A DNA stretch of 64,000 nucleotides, taken from positions 1 to 64,000 of the forward strand of contig PBOG01000195.1 of the NCBI GenBank assembly GCA_002724245.1, read 5' to 3'. The notes beneath the pieces were generated by a model. That model was not told the DNA's origin. It saw nothing but the letters and a program-made list of their open reading frames with translations, and did not search any database. This document shows positions 32,995 through 40,530 of the stretch, piece after piece. The position numbers and the translations under genes are program-made. Each line of letters starts with the position of its first letter. The stretch's first letter is position 1. The stretch comes from Planctomycetaceae bacterium. GTDB taxonomy: Bacteria; Planctomycetota; Planctomycetia; Pirellulales; Pirellulaceae.

Positions 32995-34238
32995 GCGTCC
33001 ATCGTGATGCCAAAAAACTCCGCGATTGACAAGGCGCTGTTGACGCCGTCTTCGTGAAACCCGTTGCCCCAGTAGGCACCGCAAAAGAACGTTCTACGGG
33101 TTCCCTGGCATTCCAGCCTTCGTTGTTGTGCGGCGATCGATGTCGTGTCATACGCCGGATGTTGGAACTTTATTTGTTTGAGAATAGAGTCGGGTCGGAT
33201 CGATTCGGTTGGGTTTAACGTCAGCAGGAGAGGCTTTGCCAGGTTCAGCTTTTGCAGTCTACCGAGGTCATAGGTCACGGAGACTGGTCGATTGGCATCT
33301 GTGCCCAGGTGGTAGTTCCAGCTGGCCCAACTGCGTCGTCGTTTTGGAAGAATCGTGTGGTCGGTGTGCAGCACGGCCACGTTTTCATGGTAAGGAAATG
33401 ACGCCAGAATTTCACTTTCCAGGGCGTCGCTGTCACGGAGCACGGCGAGTGCTTGGTCCGCATGGAGGGCCATGATTACGTAGTCAAAGCTCTCTTCGCG
33501 ACCGTCACTTGACTGGATCAGTACATTCTCGCTGTTGCGCCGCACGGATACGATCGGACAGTTCAAGCGGATGTGATTTTGCAGTGGTTGCATTAGTGGG
33601 CGGATGTATTCTTGTGATCCACCGACAATCGTTTTCCATTGAGGCCGGTTACGCAATTGCAAAAGACCGTGGTTGCTTAGGAACCGGACGAGAAAAAACA
33701 GCGGAAATTGGAGTACCTGATGGGGGGGGCAGGACCAGATCGCTGCGGACATGGGCAGCAAATAGTGTTCGATGAAGGCTGTGCTGTACTTCTGCTCTTT
33801 GAGGTAGGCACCCAGGGAAATTGTTGAGGGCTGCGCCAGTATTTCCTCAGCCTGGCGATTGAACCGAATAATATCGCGTAGCATTCCATAGAAGCGTGGA
33901 CTCAATAAGTTGGAGCGCTGTGCGAATAGGCCATTAAGTGAGCTACCCTGGTACTCCAGCCCTGAGCGAGCGCAACGGACGCTGAAACTCATGTCCGTAT
34001 TCTGGGCAGGTATCCCGAGAAGCCGCAGCAGTTGGCAGAAATTGGGATAGGTCGCTTCATTGAAGACCATAAAGCCGGTATCAACAACGCAGCGCCGGCC
34101 TGCGATTTCCACCTGTTCCATCCGCGCATGACCGCCCAGGTATCCGTTCGCTTCAAACACCCGGACATCGTGCTTGCTGGCCATCAAGCGGGCTGCCAGC
34201 AGGCCACTGACTCCTGTTCCGATGATCGCGATTCGCAT
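32940..34238 (-). CDS. FAD-dependent oxidoreductase / amine-oxidase-like (432 aa)
   Basis: Starts with a Rossmann dinucleotide motif (IAIIGTGVSGLLAARLMA), then VRVFEANGYLGGHA, the typical second FAD motif of the amine oxidase/phytoene desaturase class, and ends with FFCGAYWGNGFHEDGVNSA. This is the FAD/NAD(P)-binding family found with DUF1365 and CFA genes. Related enzymes desaturate or oxidise acyl chains or carotenoid precursors. ATG 34238 is preferred over a TTG at 34253. It heads a three-gene overlapping operon FAD, DUF1365, CFA-like. A 453-base spacer separates it from the phosphatase gene upstream. Confidence 0.92.
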   Translation of the reverse strand: MRIAIIGTGVSGLLAARLMASKHDVRVFEANGYLGGHARMEQVEIAGRRCVVDTGFMVFNEATYPNFCQLLRLLGIPAQNTDMSFSVRCARSGLEYQGSSLNGLFAQRSNLLSPRFYGMLRDIIRFNRQAEEILAQPSTISLGAYLKEQKYSTAFIEHYLLPMSAAIWSCPPHQVLQFPLFFLVRFLSNHGLLQLRNRPQWKTIVGGSQEYIRPLMQPLQNHIRLNCPIVSVRRNSENVLIQSSDGREESFDYVIMALHADQALAVLRDSDALESEILASFPYHENVAVLHTDHTILPKRRRSWASWNYHLGTDANRPVSVTYDLGRLQKLNLAKPLLLTLNPTESIRPDSILKQIKFQHPAYDTTSIAAQQRRLECQGTRRTFFCGAYWGNGFHEDGVNSALSIAEFFGITMDACTISSTKDASNIADMTR

Positions 34239-34691
34239 CTGCTTTTCAGCCAACTGGTGCGCCGCCCGGAAAGAGGTCGTTGGTTAGTTGACTACGATCA
34301 CGCCAGTGCAGATCCGTGCGGAGCGCGATCATCTGTGAAAGCGCCCGGTTATTTACCGATGGAGATCAGGGTGAAACGACTTTGGAGGTCCACAGCCGAT
34401 TCCTGGGCATCGATGTCTGCACGTCATTTACCGATATTTGAGGTCGGCTTTACGGTTGCCTCGGAACTTCATGTACCTGCGAATTTTACGGCCGAATTTC
34501 ACGGTGAACCCGCAATCCGCTCCTGCAGTTGCGCAACGGCTCGTCATAGGTACGTTGTAGCGCCTCGGCCTGGTTTGACAAGCCTGTATTCAGCAATTGC
34601 ATCCGGCGGAGCTTGCGTTCCAGCGCATGGTACGGCAGTTGGCGCAGTGAAAAAAGAAAGACGTGAGGCCAGTTAGTTGATGCAGCAAAGA
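34239..34691. other. Gene-free spacer between the phosphatase and FAD oxidoreductase genes
   Basis: About 450 bases that should include the promoter of the FAD/DUF1365/CFA operon. A minus-strand frame of about 110 codons runs from inside the phosphatase gene into it, but has no start signal or family match. I saw no copy of the 16-bp element found near the sigma gene. Confidence 0.45.
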
Positions 34692-35594
34692 CTACTCGGA
34701 ATGCGAATCGGCGCGGTCCCGTCGCGTCGCGTACCAGCTGGTTCTGTCCGCGGCCGTTCCCAGCATGCGAAACGGTGCCAACAGATTGTTTTTCGTGGTG
34801 ACCCGCTGGTCGGTGGCCCAGCACAACATCATGGTGGTATCATCCTGGAAGTTGTTGGCTGGTGAAAATGACTGAATCCGGGCGAGGAGTCGAGTGATCA
34901 GATCTGCAGGGCTCGGATCAACCAGGCCTGCCAGTATCTCCAGTAGACCCTTTGTCCCCAGCATCGAGCCAGCTGGTGTTTCCGATTCGATAATGGCGTC
35001 GCTATAGCACAGGACCATATCCCCGGTTTGGAGCGGCAGGGTGAATTCCCGGTACTCCGCCGCTTCGACCACGCCCAAAGGCGTATCGGTAATCTGGCTG
35101 GACGGTGTCAGGTCATGATCAATCGTTGTCCATGATTGTGTTTGCTGCCGAAAGATGACAGGCGGTGGATGTCCGGCGTTACAGAGCGACAGACTGCGAG
35201 TGGGCGCAAAATAGGATCCCACCACCGCAGTGGCGAAGCCACCGCCCTCGGACAGTTTCAAGAATTGTTGATTCATTTCTTGAACGAAGCGAGTTTGCCG
35301 GATCCGGTTGATGTTATTGCGCATCAGGTCACGGAGTCCTGTGGCAATCCCCGATACGGTTGCGCCATGGCCACTGACATCTGCCAGGAGTAGCCTGGTC
35401 AATCGCCCTGCAGCGCATGAAGAAAGGTAGTAAACGTCGCCACCGCTGGAGTCGTGGCCATAGGGATGGCTATACAAAGAGATGCTCATCCCAGGTAACT
35501 GGAAGCAGCGCTCGGTGGCTCGATTACCGCCCCAGACTTCCATGCATTGCAGACGTTCCTCCTGTGCAGCGTCACTTGTGGTTGTTTTGCTCAT
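34692..35594 (-). CDS. PP2C-type (SpoIIE/RsbU-like) protein phosphatase (300 aa)
   Basis: Metal-binding motifs are intact: GGDVYYLSS (Asp53), LLADVSGHGATVSG (Asp72), CYSDAIIES (Asp199) and FQDDTTMMLC (Asp251/252). The LCNAGHPPPVIF element is also present. SpoIIE/RsbU phosphatases dephosphorylate serine-phosphorylated anti-anti-sigma factors and so control sigma factor activity, which is notable because a sigma-70 gene lies 3 kb upstream on the same strand. No sensor domain is attached; the N-terminal 40 residues contain LQCMEVWGGN, shared with a paralogue at 44.5 kb. The paralogue has lost the metal ligands, so this copy is probably the active one. Confidence 0.9.
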   Translation of the reverse strand: MSKTTTSDAAQEERLQCMEVWGGNRATERCFQLPGMSISLYSHPYGHDSSGGDVYYLSSCAAGRLTRLLLADVSGHGATVSGIATGLRDLMRNNINRIRQTRFVQEMNQQFLKLSEGGGFATAVVGSYFAPTRSLSLCNAGHPPPVIFRQQTQSWTTIDHDLTPSSQITDTPLGVVEAAEYREFTLPLQTGDMVLCYSDAIIESETPAGSMLGTKGLLEILAGLVDPSPADLITRLLARIQSFSPANNFQDDTTMMLCWATDQRVTTKNNLLAPFRMLGTAADRTSWYATRRDRADSHSE

Positions 35595-35874
35595 GAGATT
35601 TGTTTCGGCAAATGTTATGTGGTTGAGAAGCGCCTTGGTGCCTGTGCGCTGGCTTGCAATAGATGCGGCAAGTGTGCGTCAACGGGTGATGAACGCTACC
35701 GTCTGTAACCATAAGGACTCTAAAGGGGTGTTTGGGTTTGACCAGACCAGCGATGCGAAATGATCGAAGCTGAGCACAAGTTGCGCTGGCCAAAGGTCGC
35801 TAGCGAGAATCCACGCGCAGCGCCGCTGCGACGTGAATGAGGCGGTCTGGAGCTTGATGAAAGGTGCTGACTAG

Positions 35875-36759
35875 TTAGTAGCCAAGCGCGTATTTTTTGA
35901 CATGTAACTCGAATTCTTTTCGGTCGATTGATCCATTGCCGTCCGTGTCTGCTTCTTCAACACTGGCCAGGTTCTTGATCGATTTGGCTTCTTCGAGAGT
36001 CAGCGCGCCGTCGCCATCGTGATCACCCCGATCGAACATGCCAAGAAAAACGGCCAAGGTTTTCCGCTGCCCTTCATTGAGTTCTTTCTCGATTTCAGGA
36101 GATTCGGCCGGCGGGCCAGTCAGAAAGAGTTGTTGCCGGTTTTGATTCGCCTGAGAACTGACCTGGATGGTCAGCGGGGTTGTTGTGAACTGACTGTATT
36201 GCGACGGGGTACGTATACGTGGCGCTCCTGTGGCACTCGTCTGAGGATGGAAAGCAACGATCTTGACGCGATATTCACCCGGATAGACACCTTTCTGAAG
36301 CTGGCCCTGATGCTGCGTCTCCAATTGGAAACGCCCGTCCTGGTCTGTATAGCCACTGCCATCGAACTGGATCTTGGGCAGCAAGCTCCAGGAAGGCACT
36401 AATTCAGTACTGACTGTCGCGTGAGACAGGGGTTGGCCCTCATAAAATACCTGGCCGGAGAATTCCACCAGCGGTGGCTGAAACCAGGCTGCCAAAACTT
36501 TCATGCCGTCATACATACCGAAAAAGACGACAGCACCTGAACTGACAAACAGCGCACAGCCCACGAGCAGCACCGCTGCCCGGCTCGGCCTGCGTATGGC
36601 CGGTTGCGGAATTGTTTGACTATCCGATTCACGCGAGTCCGATTCACGCGAGTCCGATTCACGCGAGTCCGATTCACGCGCGTGTGGGTCTGACAGTGCT
36701 GTGGCTTTAGCGATAGTCGGATCGCTGGTGTTAGTGGTGGGAGACGGAGAGGTTGACAT
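35875..36759 (-). CDS. Membrane-anchored EF-hand protein with carboxypeptidase-regulatory-like domain (294 aa)
   Basis: Order: an N-terminal disordered segment with four RESDS repeats (about 28-47), one transmembrane helix (about 62-82), then a beta-sandwich region (FSGQVFYEGQPLSHATVST, TDQDGRFQLETQ) typical of carboxypeptidase-regulatory-like domains. Two EF-hand calcium loops follow at about 246-257 (DHDGDGALTLEE) and 271-282 (DTDGNGSIDRKE). Such proteins bind Ca2+ outside the cytoplasm. It shares layout with the protein at 47995-48972. It lies between the SRPBCC-SDR and phosphatase genes on the same strand, 69 bases after the former. Confidence 0.85.
   Translation of the reverse strand: MSTSPSPTTNTSDPTIAKATALSDPHARESDSRESDSRESDSRESDSQTIPQPAIRRPSRAAVLLVGCALFVSSGAVVFFGMYDGMKVLAAWFQPPLVEFSGQVFYEGQPLSHATVSTELVPSWSLLPKIQFDGSGYTDQDGRFQLETQHQGQLQKGVYPGEYRVKIVAFHPQTSATGAPRIRTPSQYSQFTTTPLTIQVSSQANQNRQQLFLTGPPAESPEIEKELNEGQRKTLAVFLGMFDRGDHDGDGALTLEEAKSIKNLASVEEADTDGNGSIDRKEFELHVKKYALGY
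36626..36685. repeat. 15-bp in-frame tandem repeat encoding the RESDS motif
   Basis: On the plus strand the unit GATTCACGCGAGTCC occurs three times exactly (36626-36670) and a fourth time imperfectly. The 15-bp length keeps frame, so copy number can vary without disrupting the EF-hand protein. Confidence 0.9.
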
Positions 36760-36828
36760 GAACAGGCGCGCCTTTGCGTGGGTTTGAGTCGGGATTTGTC
36801 GGTATGCTTCTGTACTGGGTTAACGCGT

Positions 36829-38208
36829 TCAAGTGGAACGCCCGAGCAGATGACGCAAAGCTGTTTCGAGTTCTGCGTGCTGAAAGGTAAATCCGGTTTC
36901 CAGCAGACGCTGGGGAGCCACGCGCAGACTTGACAGCAGCAGGTCGTTGGCCATTTCTCCAAGTACCAGCCGCGCCAGGAAACCTGGCATCGGTACGATC
37001 GTCGGGCGTGCGAGTACGCGGCCGAGCGTTTTGGTGAATTCGCGGTTGGTGACAGGCTGGGGTGCAACCACATTGACCGGACCTGTCAGGGAGTCGGTCA
37101 TCAGAGCGTGCAGGATCGCCGAGACAGTATCGTCCAGAGAAATCCAGCTCCAATACTGCTTGCCATCACCAACGATCCCGCCACCACCGAGTCGGAAGGG
37201 AGGCAGCATTTTGGCCAAGGCCCCACCGCGGGGACTGAGGATGACGCCAAATCGCAAATGGACGACACGAATTCCGGCATCGCTTGCCGGTTGGGTAGCG
37301 GCTTCCCATTGTTCCGCCACATCGGGCAGGAATCCTTCGCCGGAATCACTTGTCTCAGACATGGTCTCATTGCCCCGGTCACCATACAGTCCTATGGCCG
37401 ATGCAGAGACAAGCACCTGCGGTGGGGTTTGCAGTGCCGCCAGCTTTTCACAGAGCAGCCGTGTACCGTTGACTCGGCTGTCGAGAATGCGTTTCTTCTG
37501 TTTCGCATTCCACCTCCGACTGGCGATATTTTCCCCTGCCAGATGGACGGCCGCGTCGATCCCATTCAGGGCCGCGGGGTCCAGTTGGCCCTGCTGCGGA
37601 TCCCAGACGACATCGTCCGGATCGGATTGGGTTCGTGTTATATGTGTCACCCGATGCCCGCCTGTGGTCAGGAACGGAACGAGTTCGGATCCGACGAGTC
37701 CCCGGGAGCCGCTAATGGCGATGTGCATCGTGTTTCTCTTGCGAAATCTGGAATGGGCAGTCAGGTCGGCGACAGTGCGACGATGCCGAAAATGGAACAT
37801 TCTCTGCAGTATGTTGTCAACAAGTGCGCGTCCCAGACGAGATCCGATCGCTCCTCCTGGTAATTGAAATTCGACATGATCAGTGAGACGTGTCTGGCTG
37901 GTGCCCTGGGATTCGAATTGATGCAGATGCTCCCAGCGGGTAAAGGGGCCATGAAGCTGGATATCCCGGAAGGAATAGCCAGCGCGATAATCACGATGTT
38001 CGGCAATCCAGCGTAAAGGCAGAGGGCCCAGGTGATGGACAAACTCAACCTGGGAACCATCTCGGATTCCCTGGCTGGCGCGCGCTACGCGAATGTGTTC
38101 CCAGGGGGGCAGCAGTCTCTGCAGAGCTCCTGGACGTTCGTGCCAGGCAAACGCTTCGTGCGATGAGACGGGCAGCAGCACATTGCGTTCAAACGTCTGA
38201 GCGAGCAT
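36829..38208 (-). CDS. SRPBCC-TIGR01777 fusion: START-like domain plus SDR epimerase-like domain (459 aa)
   Basis: Residues 1-155 form an SRPBCC/START-like lipid- or ligand-binding domain (FERNVLLPVSSHEAFAWHE, GPFTRWEHLHQFES). Residues about 161-459 form a TIGR01777-type nucleotide-sugar epimerase-like SDR with the motif ISGSRGLVGSELVPFL, VHLAGENIASRRW, SASAIGLYG and GQ/GK-YWSWISLDD-type elements. Fusion of the two is known in the family. TIGR01777 genes are frequent in light- or singlet-oxygen-inducible clusters with CFA, DUF1365 and FAD genes. The reaction is unknown. The gene starts 63 bases after the sigma factor stop on the same strand. Confidence 0.9.
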   Translation of the reverse strand: MLAQTFERNVLLPVSSHEAFAWHERPGALQRLLPPWEHIRVARASQGIRDGSQVEFVHHLGPLPLRWIAEHRDYRAGYSFRDIQLHGPFTRWEHLHQFESQGTSQTRLTDHVEFQLPGGAIGSRLGRALVDNILQRMFHFRHRRTVADLTAHSRFRKRNTMHIAISGSRGLVGSELVPFLTTGGHRVTHITRTQSDPDDVVWDPQQGQLDPAALNGIDAAVHLAGENIASRRWNAKQKKRILDSRVNGTRLLCEKLAALQTPPQVLVSASAIGLYGDRGNETMSETSDSGEGFLPDVAEQWEAATQPASDAGIRVVHLRFGVILSPRGGALAKMLPPFRLGGGGIVGDGKQYWSWISLDDTVSAILHALMTDSLTGPVNVVAPQPVTNREFTKTLGRVLARPTIVPMPGFLARLVLGEMANDLLLSSLRVAPQRLLETGFTFQHAELETALRHLLGRST

Positions 38209-38271
38209 AGGATTGTCTATGTGCCACAGAGAAGGCGGGGATAGAATGACGAAGTTGTTGCCGAACGTCCA

Positions 38272-39276
38272 TTACGTCAACACAGGTTCGACAAGTTCTT
38301 GCACAGATTGTTCAGCAGCCCAGTTCCGCAATTTCTGTACGGCTCGATGTTCCAATTGACGCACCCGTTCCTTCGAGATACCCAGTCGGTTGGCCAGATC
38401 CTGGAAAGTGTGGGTGGTGCGGTGACTGCCCAGCGCATGACGGCTTCTCAGGATGAGTTGTTCACGGCGATCGAGACGCTGAATCAGTTGCGTCAATACG
38501 CCGTTCAATTGCGTCCAGGTTTGTTCGTTCATGCCTGGCGGTGTGGGGCTCTCCAGCGACTCATCAATTAATTGATTAGCAGCGGTCGCCTGCCGCGCCA
38601 GTTCTTTTTGTCGATTGGCGATTTTACGGCAGGTGTTACTCGTGATGGCGCGATAGGCATACGTACTGAAACGAAAGCCGCGGTCGGTATCAAATTTATC
38701 GACGGCTCGGATCAGGGTAAAAATGCCGTCACTGAGCAGATCATCAAACGAATGCTGTGGATTGACGAATTTGCGGATGACAGAAAAGACAAGCCGCGTG
38801 TTCGCTTGGATGATGTGATTTCTGACGCGCTCGGCGTTTTCCAGGTCCTCTTCGATCGAGGCCAGTTGTTCTGAGGTGGGTCGTTCTTCTTCCTGCAGGC
38901 GAAGCCGTTTCTGGTTGGCGCCGAATTTGAGGAAGTTCATGCTGCGGAACAGCTGTTGCTCTTCTTCTGGCGCGAGGCGACTGCATTCGCAAAGACGGGC
39001 CAGGTGGCTGGGCAGGTTCTGGGGCAGGTCTTCATCAAGAGTGTCCCGGGTCGCCAGGTGAGATAGCGTTTGGCGTACTTCTTCTTCGATGGCCGCCGTG
39101 TCGAAGGACGTACTGAATACGAATTCGAGCGGTGTTTCGAGCACCCGCTGCAGCCGTTGTGTGCAAGCGTGGTCCGGCAGAGGTTCATTGGGTAATGATT
39201 CTGGCGAACCGGTGACTTCCAGCGTGGTAGCGGTTGCCAGTTGTTCGGAGGTACCGAATGAGGATGCGATCGACAT
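38272..39276 (-). CDS. RNA polymerase sigma-70 family factor (group 2/3 type, 334 aa)
   Basis: Region 2 is clear at about residues 157-220: IIQANTRLVFSVIRKFVNPQ, DDLLSDGIFTLIRAVDKFD and RGFRFSTYAYRAITSNTCRK. Region 4 with its helix-turn-helix is at about 262-318: TFQDLANRLGISKERVRQLE then HRAVQKLRNW. The spacing and extended N-terminus show a full sigma-70 rather than an ECF factor. No anti-sigma (ChrR-like) gene lies beside it. It is divergent from the MerR/B12-domain regulator gene, with a 264-base shared region carrying two 16-bp elements, and heads the row of genes to the SRPBCC-SDR. ATG 39276 is preferred over GTG 39333. Confidence 0.93.
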   Translation of the reverse strand: MSIASSFGTSEQLATATTLEVTGSPESLPNEPLPDHACTQRLQRVLETPLEFVFSTSFDTAAIEEEVRQTLSHLATRDTLDEDLPQNLPSHLARLCECSRLAPEEEQQLFRSMNFLKFGANQKRLRLQEEERPTSEQLASIEEDLENAERVRNHIIQANTRLVFSVIRKFVNPQHSFDDLLSDGIFTLIRAVDKFDTDRGFRFSTYAYRAITSNTCRKIANRQKELARQATAANQLIDESLESPTPPGMNEQTWTQLNGVLTQLIQRLDRREQLILRSRHALGSHRTTHTFQDLANRLGISKERVRQLEHRAVQKLRNWAAEQSVQELVEPVLT

Positions 39277-39315
39277 GGAAATCTCGTCGAAATCAGTGTG
39301 CAGAGAACGCGAAAT

Positions 39316-39331
39316 AACGTTCAAAACGTTC
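39316..39331. promoter_or_regulatory. Operator-like element, copy near the sigma factor gene
   Basis: AACGTTCAAAACGTTC, two direct AACGTTC half-sites with a 9-bp period, 40 bases before the preferred sigma factor start. It matches the second element at 39491-39506 in 14 of 16 positions. Confidence 0.55.
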
Positions 39332-39490
39332 ACGTGGTTTAGTTATAGCAATCGGTGTGTATTCCGGCAAGAGTCTTGGAAAATATTAACAGGATGGCCA
39401 ATATTGCCGAAAAACAGGGTGTTCTGGATGTTTTCTGCACCGTTTCCAGGATCTTGGGGATTGTCAAAGTACTTCGGAGGTAATAATAAT

Positions 39491-39506
39491 AACGTTCGAA
39501 ACATTC
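39491..39506. promoter_or_regulatory. Operator-like element, copy near the MerR/B12-domain gene
   Basis: AACGTTCGAAACATTC, 34 bases before the regulator start and just after a TAATAATAAT run. Direct half-sites with a 9-bp period would suit a regulator that binds as a head-to-tail dimer or tetramer. Confidence 0.55.
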
Positions 39507-39540
39507 AGATCATCGTTTTCTCCCGAATCGACAGGCAGGT

Positions 39541-40458
39541 ATGTCAGATTCCTACTCGCCCAAGCAGATTGCCCGCGCCCTTGGCGTCAGTGAATCCTCG
39601 GTCAAACGCTGGTGCGACCGTGGCCTGATTGACTATCAGAAAACTGCCGGTGGTCATCGCCGAGTGGTGCTCGGCGAGTTGATGCGGTTTGTGAAGGACC
39701 AGCGGAAGGTCATTGCTCGTCCACAGTTGCTTGGTCTGCCAGTGGCGCGTGAGACCCAGCCACGCAGTTGTGCCGGGTCTGCCGAGTCATTTACCGAATC
39801 GCTGATTGCCGGTGAGCTGGAGCTCTGTCGCCAGATCATTCTCGACCTTTTCCTCTCGGAATTCTCTGTTAGCAAGATTTGTGATGAGTTTATTGCTTCC
39901 GCGATGGAAGTGATCGGGGAACGCTGGGAATGTGGAGATGTCGAAGTATTTCAAGAACGACGTGGCTGTGAAATTGTTTTGGGTGCGCTGCATGAATTGC
40001 GCCGTTTGCTGCCACCGCCTGTGGCGAACCGGCCTGTTGCCATTGGTGCCACGGTGGAGGGCGACAATTACGGACTCGGCACCTCAATGGCGGAACTGGT
40101 GCTGCGTGACTGTGGTTGGAATGCAACTTCACTCGGATGTAATTTGCCGTATGCAACGTTGGCGGCTGCGATCCGGCAACATCGGCCTCGTTTGTTCTGG
40201 TTGAGTTGTTCGCATTTGCTGAATCGCGACGAGTTTTTGGTCAATTACGCGGCGCTGCATGAAGAGTTTGGGCTCGATGTCGCTTTTGTAGTTGGCGGGC
40301 GCGAACTTGACGAGTCACTAAGACGGCAGATGCAATACGCAGCCTACTGCGACAATATGCAGCATCTAGAGGCCTTTGCCAGAACGGCTTTGAGTTTTTC
40401 GAGCGAGCACGAGAAGGATCTATCGGTCGAGGCGCGTTCGGAGCAGCAAGCGTTGTAA
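39541..40458 (+). CDS. MerR-type regulator with cobalamin-binding-like domain (CarH/LitR-like, key His missing)
   Basis: Residues 5-45 form a MerR/excisionase-type winged helix (SPKQIARALGVSESSVKRW, then GLIDYQKTAGGHRRV). A four-helix bundle cap follows at about 85-155, and a cobalamin-binding-like Rossmann domain at about 163-290. This is the layout of the light sensors CarH and LitR. The CarH cap motif W-x9-E-H appears as W129-x9-E139-Arg140. The B12-binding motif (D/E)-x-H-x-x-G appears as D175-N-Y177-G-L-G180, with Tyr in place of the cobalt ligand His; the later GG (252-253) is kept. It may therefore be B12-independent or bind another ligand. AGGCAGG precedes the ATG. Divergent from the sigma factor gene. 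Confidence 0.9.
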   Translation: MSDSYSPKQIARALGVSESSVKRWCDRGLIDYQKTAGGHRRVVLGELMRFVKDQRKVIARPQLLGLPVARETQPRSCAGSAESFTESLIAGELELCRQIILDLFLSEFSVSKICDEFIASAMEVIGERWECGDVEVFQERRGCEIVLGALHELRRLLPPPVANRPVAIGATVEGDNYGLGTSMAELVLRDCGWNATSLGCNLPYATLAAAIRQHRPRLFWLSCSHLLNRDEFLVNYAALHEEFGLDVAFVVGGRELDESLRRQMQYAAYCDNMQHLEAFARTALSFSSEHEKDLSVEARSEQQAL

Positions 40459-40530
40459 CTTAGTCCAGTTTGCCATGTAGACATTTTTTGCACGATGACG
40501 TGCCAGTTCATAATCGGAGGGAATGGTTTG

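Noticed and set aside
34486..34824. 112-codon minus-strand frame at the end of the phosphatase gene
   Set aside because: Overlaps the phosphatase coding sequence in another frame, without a start signal or recognisable motif.
38272..39276. ECF (RpoE-like) sigma factor of an RpoE-ChrR system
   Set aside because: The protein is longer, with region 2 and 4 spacing of the main sigma-70 class, and no ChrR-type anti-sigma gene is adjacent.
39541..40458. Straight annotation as a B12-dependent photoreceptor (CarH/LitR)
   Set aside because: The cobalt-ligand His of the B12 motif is Tyr and the cap His is Arg, so light sensing through adenosylcobalamin cannot be claimed.
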